Part shown: in pieces, positions 52,001 to 64,000 of the stretch | Numbering within the stretch: the stretch's first letter is position 1 | Layout: the number at the start of each line of letters is the position of its first letter | Assembly: GCA_900239685.1 (NCBI GenBank) | Contig: OENT01000172.1 | Span: 62,001 to 126,000 of the forward strand | DNA: 64,000 bases | Source of the DNA: Rotaria macrura | Taxonomy: Eukaryota; Rotifera; Eurotatoria; Philodinida; Philodinidae | Direction: 5' to 3' | Notes under the pieces: generated by a model | Databases searched by the model: none | What the model was told of the DNA's origin: nothing | The model's input: only the letters and a program-made list of their open reading frames with translations | Program-made: the position numbers and the translations under genes

Positions 52001-55000
52001 ACATGCATGTATGGGAAATATTATTTAAAATATGGTCAGTAAAATGTAACCAATAAAATTTGACTGAGATAATGTAAGCATGATGCTGTGATTATAAAAA
52101 CATTTGGTATTTTATCTAAACAGAACTTAAGCAATGCCAATGAATTACCTATTAAATAAGGCAAACATGTTAAGGATAATTAAAGTCTTATTTACTTACT
52201 CAAAAATTTGTAGTGCAACGTTTGAATGACCCTATTTGAGGCTGATTGTGAGCTAGAAAAGCTAAACATGTTGAATTTTGTAGAAAAAATTTGAAGTTAA
52301 TTCAATTCGACATGTTTGCGTCTAACCGAGATGCTTGCAAAAAGTATGACGAAATTTTAAATTTAATTAAATCGAGAAGACAAAGTTCTATGAAACGTAT
52401 GAAAAACTATATTTAATCGAAACAAATTCATAGATCATGTCTACACTAAATTCTCATTTTCGGTGTGTTCTTTAAAATGCACTTTCTTGTATCACTAAAA
52501 TTTTATTAAAAATAAAAAAGACGCTACGATTCCATCATATGAAATGACAGTATTGGAAATAAGAAGATATTGATTGAAAGAGCACGAAAATAAAATAAAA
52601 ATATCAATATTAAATAGTAAAGATTGTATTATTTATTCTACGGTAATCACTTGTGAGAATTAAACCTTTATCAAGGTCATATTTTCAATTGTTCTCGTGC
52701 TTTGATATGAATTTATGATTGAATGGATATTTTTCGTGAACAAGATAGTTACACATAAAAAATAGCTGCAACTAAGTAGAAAATTAAACAAATAGATAAA
52801 CGGTATGATGGGAAAATTATTGATTAGCTTGAATTGTAACTTTCCTGTCAACAAATATCACATGGCTAGTTGTAATATGCTTAATCAACTATGTCAGTTC
52901 ACTCATTTTTATTCTCACGCTTAGTTGATCGAATGTAAAATAACATAAATGACTTTGAATCTTTGAAAACAATAGAATTATAAAAAAATGGATTGTCATC
53001 AGCTTGAATGACCAATGAATACATCAATTTCGGAGGTCGACTAATATCAAACTTAACAATAGAAACTTGAAGGAAAATCAAAAGTTCACGTTAACAAAAC
53101 AAACTGGAACACGTTTCGTAGATATAGTAACAATTTACCTAGTGCTTTTAGTTTTCCATTGAAAGTTTCTTGTTGGTTTTTTTTTCTGATATGATCCTAT
53201 TTACTCACGTTGTTGAAAAGGATCATAATACAATAAACATTTGTTTTGACATTCATCTGTCTCGACATCGATGGTTTGTCTTCATTAAGTTAGTCTATCT
53301 TTGATAGACATTCGACACCTATTGTCTTTAGTTTACTGTTAATATATAAGAATCGAATGTTGCTACGTCTGACAAATATCTAATTTATTGAATGAAACTC
53401 ATACTTTCTATTCGTCTATTGAAAATGCATTCGATAGAAAAATCAAATATACGACAGTTTTAATGCGGGTAGTCTTTGTCACGTGATACAATATCTTATA
53501 AGGAAAAATAATAAACTGTTAAGCATCTTTCGAGAGTATAGTTTTTATTTATGCTTAGAGTACAATGAAACTGAGCGAAATTTGCTGAAAGATTTGCATC
53601 CGTTGTATGTGACTCATCTATTATTGAAGATGAAAACAAGATCTTCTCTTCTTTACTCTGATGTCTTGAAAACTTTATATTTTCAGAAGGAAATTATCAT
53701 TTGATAGACGATACGGAGTCAACGTCATTGAACTAGACTCAATTAAGCTCAGAATATCATCTAATTAAGTGTATGATGCATGATAATTGATAGGATAAGC
53801 TTTTTCTTCTAGTCTTCTCGTAAGCTGAGTGCTACGTGAAAAAGTAGAATCTAAATGAATCGATTTGCTCCTCTATGATACCGTTTATCTTTTTATTATC
53901 AAGTTGTAGCTCATTAAAAAGTTGAATATTCTTCTCGATTAAATCAAGATTATTGCAGTTTTGTCTAGATAAAGATTTTGCCAAACTAAGTTTCATCTAT
54001 CCATACGATAAGTATCACTTGTCAGATTCATATTATCCTCGAATATAAGAAAATATCTATACTATACTTGTTTTTCCTTTCTACAATTGAATAAAGCAGC
54101 AGGATTTCACGGAATACTACTGCAAAATTGATCAACCATACTGTAACGAATCTAATCGAAAATCTCAGTGAAAGAACTGTGTAAATTCAACATTTTTTGA
54201 AGATTATTTCCAGTCAAATAAAATCCTTCTCATAGTCAAATCATTTTGATAAAAAAAATTGAAAAACGTCTCAGTATCTTTCTCAGGTTATCTCTTCATT
54301 CGCTAGTTCTCTTTGAAATTTAATTTTCTAAATTTCCTTATTCATCTAAATTATAGTATTTTAAACGTATCGAATAAAACTAGAAAAAAAACAGCAATAC
54401 GAGTTTTCATGAATTCATCCGAATAAATTAGAGTTACTCATATTTTTCTATCCATGCCTAGGTTGAAAAAGTATCAGATAGGGTAGAGTATTATTTTTAG
54501 CTATCTTACGGAATGAAATACTATAAATAACAACCGTCGTATTCAATTGATTATTATGTAATAATTTTTTTTCCATCTCAACATATTTCTAATCTTGCAA
54601 TTCGTTTGAAAATCCGATGAAAACTCATGACTACTAACTATATGAATTAGCTACATCGAATCAGATGTAACAAGTGTAGAGATATCGAGTTCATAATCAT
54701 AAGAATTCAATCAAACATGTTAATAGAATTTCTAGTTCATTCCTTATAAACAATTGAACAATGAAAATTTTTCATAGTCGAGAATTTCATGACTTAAAAT
54801 TGAAATTTTCATTTATTCTACTTGTGCTATAGAAAAAACAGCACTGGAATAAATTTATTCATATTCAACTGAGATTATAAGTAGAAAAGCAAATATGTAT
54901 TAGATTAAAAAAAACCAACGAATATGTAGCATTCAGAAGCAGCGGAAATAAATGTTAAATTGCACAAAAAGTCAAAACAAGAATGAACACAAAGAAGAAG

Positions 55001-55134
55001 AAAAAAAAACATGGAATGTATCAAATTTATATGAGTAGAAGTACTTTTCATATATATACAAACAAAGCGAAAACGAAAAGATTTCATTTGATTAATCATA
55101 TTAATAGCATAGAATATTGATTGAACAAAATCAT
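49100..55134. other. 6-kb gene-poor region
   Basis: AT-rich throughout. Only short frames without splice context were found, and no RNA gene or repeat with a clear structure was seen by eye. Confidence 0.5.
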
Positions 55135-58100
55135 TTACGAAAACCATTGAACATTCACCCATTGAGGTTCAGCGCTTAATGCTTCGACAGCTCGAACAAG
55201 TCTAAACAGAATGGAAAATCAATAGATATTTAATTTTTTTTACGAGTACAATCAATCTATAATTGATCCGTAATTGAAAGTATCAATAGGTAGTAGATAT
55301 TAATAAGTCTTACACGATCATATATTTTCTACGGTAATTTAGATATCATATTCTGCTATTTTTAATAGCCTTTGTCTAGAAATTTCGAACATGGAGGAAA
55401 GATTCTATGTAATTTAATGTAAGTCAGTTTTAAAAAAAACTTCGTTTGTTGAAACGAATTAATATTAATCGTTATTCGAAAGCTCAATGATATCTTACTG
55501 TTCAAATGTTTTATCAATATCATCAGCAACAAGTGCAAGATCAAAATAAGTATGATAATCGCGTTCTAGAGCATCACTTTCCAATATAATTTGTTCAAAA
55601 TCTTTAGACTAAATTCAAATAGACAAAACTAAAGCATTCATTTTGAAAGACAATATTTATTAATTACCGATAAATTTAATGATGAATTATTACTCATAAT
55701 ACTTTTCTATAAAACAATAAAACTTTTATATTCATAAATAATAAGCATAAAGAAAACAGACTGCTTTCATTTTTGGCATTCTTTGTTTATCGTTATGCTG
55801 CATATTACGAAGATAATCCATATTTGGTGCTTTGATAAATACGACATATGGCATAAATTCTTTATTGCAAATTAATTTCAAAGCCTAAATTATTAAAATC
55901 AAAAAAAAAACAATTTCCAATTATAAAAATAGACAAAACGAAAATCTTCTTTCAGAATAATTCTTACCGTTGGTTCAATATCCAATACACACATTTTACC
56001 CGATTGTATAACACGTCGAACAGAATCGAATTTCGTCCCATATAAATGTTCACCATGTAGGCCATGTTCAAGAAAGCCTCCTGTTTCAATATCATTTTCC
56101 ATTTCATTTCTATCCATATGATAATAAGAATTGGCTTCTTCATCATTACGAAAAGGTCGTGATGTATCTAGCAAACAAATATTGAATTCAATATACAACA
56201 ATAACATAATCAAAATAGTCATAGATCGGTGAGTATATATTTACGTGGTTTTGTCGTTCCAAATCGTTCTGGATCAAGTGCAATCAAACGACTTTTTAAT
56301 GTTCGTCTGCCAACACGTTGCGCTCCGATTAAAATTAAACATTTTCTTGCAAATGGTGGCATACGTGCCACTTCTTCATAAAGACAAATATCACCTTTAT
56401 CGAATAAGGATGAATCTTTGACATTGAATAATAAACGCTTTTTCTTTCGACGATCAATCAAACCACATACAACTAGAAAGAAAGAAAGAAGTTTGTTTGT
56501 CCTTACATAAATTGTATTTGACGATAGAGATAAATATCTGTCATGATAACAATCGAATGGATCAATGTATTCCGTATGATATTATCTATTAAATCTTATC
56601 AAGAATAATAGTAGAGAAACATATCGTGAGAGTGTCAAAACCGGATGATAACGATCATAGGTGTTTTCTTTTGTCAATACGTATACACATAGGGTTATCG
56701 AGATAAGATATTTAGATAAGTATTGAGAAGAATTCTTTGAATTGTGCAAAACTCGATTGACGAATGTCGTCGATATTTTCATTTCATATTTCATCGAGAT
56801 GCTATTGATGAATAACTTGCACTTGATAGAATAAAAATTCATGGTGAAGGACATGTGATGAAAAAAAATAAATACTTGTACGATTCGAGTGCTATTATTA
56901 TTGACAAGGAAGTGGGAGGCGGATAGACAAAGTCAGATTCTCATCACAATAAATGAGTATCTGTCTGTCTGCAATATCGTCTGTTTGACTTTTTTTTCTA
57001 AAGAAATTTGAAAGTTGTAAGTAGTTGATGAAAAGTCTGACAGCACTTGACGAGACAAAAACTGCTGTGTAACATTTATGGTTACGTCGAATCATTTTAT
57101 AATGGATTGCTGGCCATAAAGTAGATTTACGCTAAAACTTCAAATAACATCATATTCTAATGCACAATTTCGCAGAGCGACAGCTTTCTCTATCGATATT
57201 CATAATTATAATAAATCAAGAAATTCTTGTTTTGATACAAATGAGGTGTCTTCAATACATGTTTCTATAGGAATTCGACTACTCGGAAGATACTTGTAAA
57301 GAAAAACTTGTTGAATTTTCATCAGTTTTGATACTATATACGACTAGTAAAACATTGCGCCATGTTAGTGTGAAAGTCGATTCAACGACAAAAAGATTTA
57401 TAGGTGCAACTCAAAATACATTTCGACCATAAAAAATTGTTATAATGAAATGTTCGTTTTCAAAATTAAAACATTTTATTATTAATTACATTCAAGACAG
57501 CAATAAAAAACAATGCCTCCTCGATATTTTAATATCATCGAACTATTAAATTATGAATAGACTTTATTAGTATGGTACAACGCATCGAAACGATGTTTTT
57601 TTTTCATACAAAATCATTGTCATAGAAATGTATCCTTGTCCTATTTTGTTAAAGTTCATTCTTTCTTAACATTTGAAATTCGATCTGAATTCTTCTAATG
57701 TCCTTGAGATCATGTACTATCGTGCTCAAACAATTGTGTAATTATTTGCAAATAACTATGCTTAGAGAAATATACATATTTTCTCAAATATTTCATTCTA
57801 TGAATAGTTGGTGGTGAAAATTTTGAATTGTCAAATGACAACGAATAAACATAGAATGTCATGTATTCTTATAATTTCACATTACTATTCTATTGCAGAT
57901 GAAACCTTCATAAGACTATTTTCACACATATGAATAGTTATCTTTTATTCTTGATTTCGAATTAGAATTTTTGAATTAAATCATTACTTACGAGATGTTT
58001 TAGAAAAATCATTTTCCGGTGGCACAAAAGCTTTACGTCGTTCTTCAAGATATTGTGATGGTACAAGACCTTTTTGTGTTGGATCTTTTATGTGTCTTGC

Positions 58101-59414
58101 CTGTTTTATTTTAAATTATATTGAAACAAAATGAAGTAAACAATTAAATCTAATTCTTTTTTACCTGCCACCAATGAACATCATCTTGAGAAAGAATTTG
58201 TAATATATCTCCTTCATCAAATTCTAATCCAGCTTCTTTAGCAGGAATAAGTTTATCTTTTGCTGGATCATAAGAAAAATGAGTGCGCACAAATAACTTG
58301 AAAACAAAAAACAAACCAAAAAAGCTTTTCTTTTTCTTTTTCAACAAAATATGAATGGCTACTTGTGATGGGGATGGAAAATCATAATAACTTGGAATAA
58401 CTTTGAATGTTACAGCACCACGAGCATTTCTTAATTTCTCTTGTAATTCTTCGGGCGTATTAACAATTTCACCGTTAATTTCTTTAATTACATCACCGAC
58501 ATGAAGAAGACCTTTAGTATCGACGGAAACAACAACGATGATTTTCAATATTTTCTCTTTATTTTCACTGACATATGTTTACCTTGTTTATCAATTAAAC
58601 CTCCTTGTACGATTCTCTTAATTTCTAAATCTCCCATTTCATTTAATTTGACAGTTATACCTAAATGTTCTTCACCGGTTGATTCAATACCAATAGTTTT
58701 CGGTGGCATAGTTGGTATTGTACCGGGATAGATATATGATGGTGAAGAGATATCAGGCAGAGGCTTAGCTGCATCAGGTAAATAGCCAACCGGTAATTGT
58801 TCTTCAGCATACTCACGTGTTGCGATTGTTTGATGAGCATCCATTATCATCTATGGAAGAAAAATTCAATTTCTTTCAAGATGTTTTATTCATTGTCGAA
58901 CATTTTTACTCGTATGTGTGGACGTCTGAGAATACTATCTAATTCACGTGCATATTTATTTGTCATGCCAACTATTTCAAGATCTTTAAGTAATGATGTT
59001 ATCAAAGATAGATTGTCTGTTGACACCGGACGCATACTTTCGGGTTGTTGAATGAAACGAAGAAGTAAATCATGACACTAATTTTAGAAAAAGAATGAGA
59101 TAAAAGGAAATGACTATATATTTTTCTTTACATATGCTAGTGAAAATATGGTTGTTGATGAAAATACAGTTGATAGTGTATCTTGTAAACCAACAATAAA
59201 ATCATCTTGTGGTTCACTTTTTAATAAATCAGCAAGATCGGCCACGGATGCTAAACGAGAAAGCACAATTAAAAGAAACAACATAGATTTCAATAAAATA
59301 ACATGCGATCTTTCTATTTTAGCACAAACCATCAAAAAAATCAGAATTATAACCATCTACATTTTGACTATTAACTGAAGGTCTGTCAAGTTCCATGTCG
59401 ATTGGAGCAGGCAT
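55135..59414 (-). CDS. MPP6: p55-type MAGUK scaffold (MPP2/MPP6, PALS2/Varicose class)
   Basis: A membrane-associated guanylate-kinase scaffold of 598 aa. Thirteen coding exons in gene order: 59330-59414, 59132-59250, 58910-59077, 58583-58850, 58363-58511, 58165-58296, 57992-58100, 56245-56472, 55968-56167, 55762-55884, 55668-55706, 55499-55608, 55135-55201. Domains in order: two L27 segments (ASVADLADLLKSEPQDDF; LITSLLKDLEIVGMTNKYA), a PDZ domain (EHLGITVKLNEMGDLEIKRI, then GLLHVGDVIKEING), SH3 (FVRTHFSYDPAKD to WWQARHIKD, GLVPSQYLEERRKAF), and guanylate kinase (LILIGAQRVGRRTLKSRLI; FGTTKPHTSRPFRNDE; GLHGEHLYGTKFDSV; MPYVVFIKAPNMDYL). It ends EPQWVNVQWFS, as in MPP2/MPP6. The GK fold is non-catalytic in this family and binds phosphopeptides. 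It is expected at cell junctions or the cell cortex. Intron 56473-57991 is the longest. Confidence 0.94.
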
Positions 59415-62400
59415 TGTTTTTTTGCTCTTAATTTTCTTGATTAACAATCTAAATTGCAATAGATGAAACAATTACTGTTTTTGACGATGACCTTCGCTTA
59501 AGGTAGACACAACAGAACACAAGCATGTGTGCATTACAGGTAAGAACAATGGTAAACAATTTTATCCAATTCAAAGTTTAATATCGTAAATTTTATTCAA
59601 AACTCAAACAGATGTCGCTCATAAACAATCTACCATACGGAACACACGATTAGGGCTCGTTGAATGTTAGTTTTATTTTGTTTGTTGACAGAAACATTAA
59701 GGTGATTCATACTGGTCTGATATCAAAATGAGATAAACTACAACAAATCATTTTAAAAGTTTTAGCCTTGCACTACGATATCTTCAGACTACGATGCTAT
59801 AATGAACAAAAGATTGAAAATAACTGTTTCAGTAATGCAGAACTCTTCCTAGATCTTCACGCTAAATACTTGCTAATAGTTTTTTTTGCTCAAGGTGAAT
59901 GTCTGCAAGCCGAACACTACGCAGTTCTCTTATGCGACGAATTCTTACTTTTTACATAATAAAAAATGTGGGTGTCTACAAAAAACTAACGATGCTAAAA
60001 TTATAAAAATAGTCATTTGTTCAATTATGGGAAATCTTAAATTGTTAACATGTTGTCTATCACACTCTGCATCTTGACATGTTACTTCTTTGAAACAGAA
60101 CCACACAGAAATCAACAATGATGGAGCTCTTTTGAAAAGTCTGGGACGTAGGCAAGAATGAACGACATCAACAAAGTCATAAAAGAAATTCTATTTTCTG
60201 GAAAACGTCAAGTTTTCTTCAGTTATTAATAAGGAAAATTATGAAAAATGAAGTAACTATTAATGAATCACATTATGGATAGAATAACTAGAGCGTTGAC
60301 TATCCTTCCAATAATACACTAATCATGATTTTGATGAATCTAACAAACATTGAGTTTCTACAGAAAGGAACAGTTGACTTGAACCTCATACTTGTGAGAT
60401 GAACTCTATGTTAATGTCGAATATGTCGATCAGATAGAAATCGATGCTGTCATGTATGTACTGTGATAAGATCGAACAACTAATTTTTCTCAATCATGAA
60501 ACATCGTTGCCGCCTATCTCGGCCAAGGATCTGAGGTATAATAGTATTACTTTCTTTTACTCGTCAATTTTCAAAGAACACCATTTGACATTCAAACTGC
60601 TCAACACTAGCAATGATCTTTTGAAAAATCTTTTGAATCATCGATTTTCTCGACTAGCTACACAACCGGATACAATGGGATATGTCAGTATAAAGTGACA
60701 TGTGATAACAAAATTTGACGGTTGCTGAAGATTCATCGATTTACTTTATCAAATGATGAATGAGAAGATATGATGATCATTAGAGAGACACGATAGAGTA
60801 AGAGCCATACTACTAGCTGACTGGGCCTCGTCATTGACTGACAAAGTTAGTCAAGAAAGAAATAGTGAACTAGAGATGTGCATGAAGAAGAAAAGAGTTG
60901 ATGAGATGAGTAGTATCGAAAAAGATAAATGAGCGACGGTGATTGAATTATAACGATGAATGGGCTATTGTAACTACAGATAGAACGATGAGAAAATCGA
61001 AACAGGGTCACGAGAAAAACTGTAAAAAAAAGGTAGTGACTACGAATAAATGTACGAACAAAAATAAGTAAAAACGTTTTGTTAGAAAATCGACAATTAC
61101 TAGCACTCTTACATACCATCTGCTCAAAAAATCTTTGCAACCTTGTAATACTCTCCTCCACCATTCCTCCACGATTCATACGTTTGAATACTGAACATCA
61201 TGTAATGTAAATACCAAACATCCGTGACAAATAACATTTTATGATCAGATAAATGCGGTCGAATTGAACCTTATCGAAAATTTAAGAATAATTACTGATT
61301 ATTATAATTTCATACCTGTCACGTTCATGAGAACTCATTATCGACAAATCTTTTCTCTACTCATTACTTGCTGATTGTAGATTAATTATGACTCGTTAAT
61401 CCACTATAATTATTAATTAAGCTGATAGTACTCATCTTAAAAATAACTTTGATAAATACAAATAAATTCAGTAAATTTTGAAATTATTAGTAAAAAAAAC
61501 TTTCGAATTCAAATGGTAGAATCACCAACTTGTAACAATTTTTTAAAATCTAGAGAATGAAAGTAAACTTCTTGCTAAGTATACAGATATTCTTATAGCG
61601 ATTTTATCATTGTAGTTAAAAAAGTATAAAACCAAATGGAAAACATATTTGAGAAGTATCAATCACATCAGTGATCCTAAGCGCGTGGAGATGAGCGTAA
61701 TGCTACAGATTTAAAGCATGAGTTGTACTTTGAACATTGATTGTACGAATGATCACGTTCTGTTTCACGAACACTATTTCATATCTATTAGGATGTATAT
61801 TGTACAGAATCTGGTTTCTTTTCTTTTCATGATGGTCTAATCATTTTACTTCTGATGTCCAGTGACAGTCGATACACTTTTTATATCAACTGTACACTTC
61901 GACATCATTCTTGGTATCTCTAAAACTATCCTTCAGATTAATAGGGTAAAAGTGAAAGAGTAATATTTGTAGGATATTTTTACAGTCAGAAAAGATACGC
62001 ATTATGAACAAAACTTACATGATCGATTGATAATGTTCAGATACAGTCTATTCAAATAATAATTATCATAGTAAAATCATGATGATAAATCATATTTTAT
62101 CTACTGCATTCTTCTTTGTATCACAGATTAGCCATGGCCATGAGAAAGATATCATGTAATAGTAATCGATACATATTCAACCAACTGTATTGTGGAATGT
62201 GCATCTATTTTTGGATGAATTTTTAGCGTGAAATCATGGTATATTTCATCTGAATTACACGAGAGATTTCAATAGTAAACACATAAATAATAATAATAAA
62301 TTTTATTAAACAATGAATAATAGTATTAATTTGATCTGCTTTATTCTTCTTCATTAACGTACATCAATGACGATTATAGGTTTCATCATTGAAACCATTC

Positions 62401-64000
62401 ACATTTCCATATGATCAGGTATTTTCATAATTCTTGCTGTTTTGGTTTGTTTTCATCTGAAATGAACAGTTCTATCTCGAATAATTGTAAAAATATACTG
62501 AATAATATTCATAATAGCTCGATCGTATATTTTGACATATAAATGTTGAGGTAAGAAAAAAGATTTGTCTTTCTTTTTTCTCTTTGATGAATATCAATCA
62601 TTACTAAATCCTTTGATGCTGAATGTATTTTTACCTGAATTAGCGTAGAACCTTATTTTCAACATGCAATAATTTGAAATTATCGATAATCACACAAGTC
62701 TTACTCTTCTGTGTACTGAGTTTATAGGTAAAATGTGCATACTAGTGGCATCTATGTCAAATGACATTTATTAAACACATGTGTATAGTTGAAAAGATGC
62801 ATTATTTGTTTTAACCTTAAAATCTTGCATTTAGTAAGATCCCCATTGATATTTGAAAATAAAATGCATCTTGTTTTAGCAATGTAGACATTTTTTTAAT
62901 AAAGAATTACATATTTTGTGATAAATCACCATATATTTATATTCGTACTTATTTTTAGTTTTATGATTGATTGATTCAAATACTGGTCTAAATTTTCAGT
63001 TTGCTTTGATGCTGAACTTCAATTTAATCGAATGGTAGGGTTCTTTCCGTTTTGCAAACTCTTTGAACATCCTCTTAGCATATCGATCAATTCAATCACG
63101 GCGAATAAAAATTTTTTGCAACACGATACATATTCAATGGTTGATTCAAGATATTTAAAAAAAACATGAGTTTGGGATTGAGTTTCGTGTCGTTCAGTTA
63201 CTAAAAAAATAAAGCCTGTTGTATGGATCGATTAGTTATAGTCGATTATCAAATATTTGCATATAGAAGTATTGTTAATAAACAAATGAAAAATTGTTCA
63301 TGATTAACATAAGAATTTTTAATTTTTATGTTGAATTAATCGATCAGATCTTTTCTTATTTCTAGCTCTAGGTTATCATAAATGATTATATTGTTAGACG
63401 TCAATTATGTTGGCGAATTGTATTAATAGAACAATCTATCTGTTTTGACAATAGGTTCACAGCTTAAGTATGTCATTATTCGGTTGGTTTTGTAATTCTA
63501 TTTCGGCTCTATCGAGTTGCTGTTATAATAAGTATTGAATTACTACGCAAATAGAGCTTACAATAAATTTAGCATAACTACAGAATGTATATTGACTATA
63601 GTAGAAATTAAAAAATATTCTTAATCAAATTTCGATGTTGAAGAATGTTATTACGTTATTTGAGATTAATGTTAAGTGTTTCGATTAACAAAAACTTGAA
63701 TCAAACTTATTTTGTTATGCTTAGTTATGATGTCTCTTGCCGACGTGTATTTTACTATTAAAAAATGAAACCAATGACAAAGACTAGTAATTGTCAATCA
63801 TATTAAGAAATAAGATATACACAACTAAGGTTCTCATTCGGATTTTAATTCATATTCAATTTTGCTCACCTTTCTTTTTAGTAGACTTGATGATTTTAAT
63901 ATTTTAGTTCTTCTTCATAAAAAAGATAGCAAAATGGATTGCTGCCATATTTCTTTTAAAGTCATTTTTCTCATAAATTTAGTTTCGCATTTAATATTTT
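59415..64000. other. Upstream of MAGUK and to window end, nothing recognised
   Basis: The first few hundred bases are probably MAGUK 5'UTR/promoter. The remaining AT-rich sequence has only short frames without family similarity or splice support. No repeat or RNA gene was recognised. Confidence 0.5.

Noticed and set aside
59114..59356. Minus-strand frame with a hydrophobic N-terminal half
   Set aside because: The hydrophobic part is intron sequence; only 59132-59250 is a true exon (first L27 segment of the MAGUK).

Overview
The window is nuclear DNA of an intron-rich, strongly AT-rich animal. The genes are metazoan families (PP2A B'' subunit, SLC6 transporter, SAMD15-like protein, MgcRacGAP, NDRG, p55-type MAGUK). 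They are cut by many short GT-AG introns, commonly 55-85 nt, mixed with a few of 700-1000 nt or longer. This style fits a rotifer (a bdelloid is my best guess), but the clade is inference. I see no bacterial operon, rRNA, convincing tRNA, CRISPR array or virus.

Layout. 0.5-4.2 kb (+): PP2A regulatory subunit B'' (PPP2R3). 5.1-5.6 kb: an old imperfect palindrome. 5.7-6.5 kb (-): intronless RNase Z-like metallo-beta-lactamase. 9.75-16.0 kb (+): SLC6 transporter with about 17 coding exons and an altered Na1/chloride site. 16.07-16.7 kb (-): small SAMD15-like protein, tail-to-tail with SLC6 and head-to-head with the next gene. 17.45-20.6 kb (+): RACGAP1, followed by a 640-bp fold-back element and a possible extra terminal exon. 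21.7-32.7 kb: gene-poor. 32.7-39.2 kb (+): NDRG with two alternative first coding exons. 42.5-43.9 kb (+): unrecognised multi-pass membrane protein. 45.4-47.4 kb (+): dual-specificity-phosphatase-like pseudophosphatase. 48.6-49.1 kb (-): unrecognised small protein. 49.1-55.1 kb: nothing recognised. 55.1-59.4 kb (-): MAGUK of the MPP2/MPP6 class (L27-L27-PDZ-SH3-GK). 59.4-64 kb: nothing recognised.

The genes are unrelated housekeeping, signalling and transport genes with no operon logic. RACGAP1 (cytokinesis), PP2A B'' (phosphatase targeting) and the MAGUK (membrane scaffold) are ordinary conserved genes. The unusual material is two fold-back repeats of different apparent age, the SLC6 ion-site substitutions, the dead phosphatase with an inserted Cys/His cluster, the NDRG promoter/microexon architecture, and two proteins I could not place. 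Exon boundaries were read by eye from splice signals and reading phase. For each multi-exon model the summed exon length is a multiple of three (for PPP2R3, from the exon at 903 onward).
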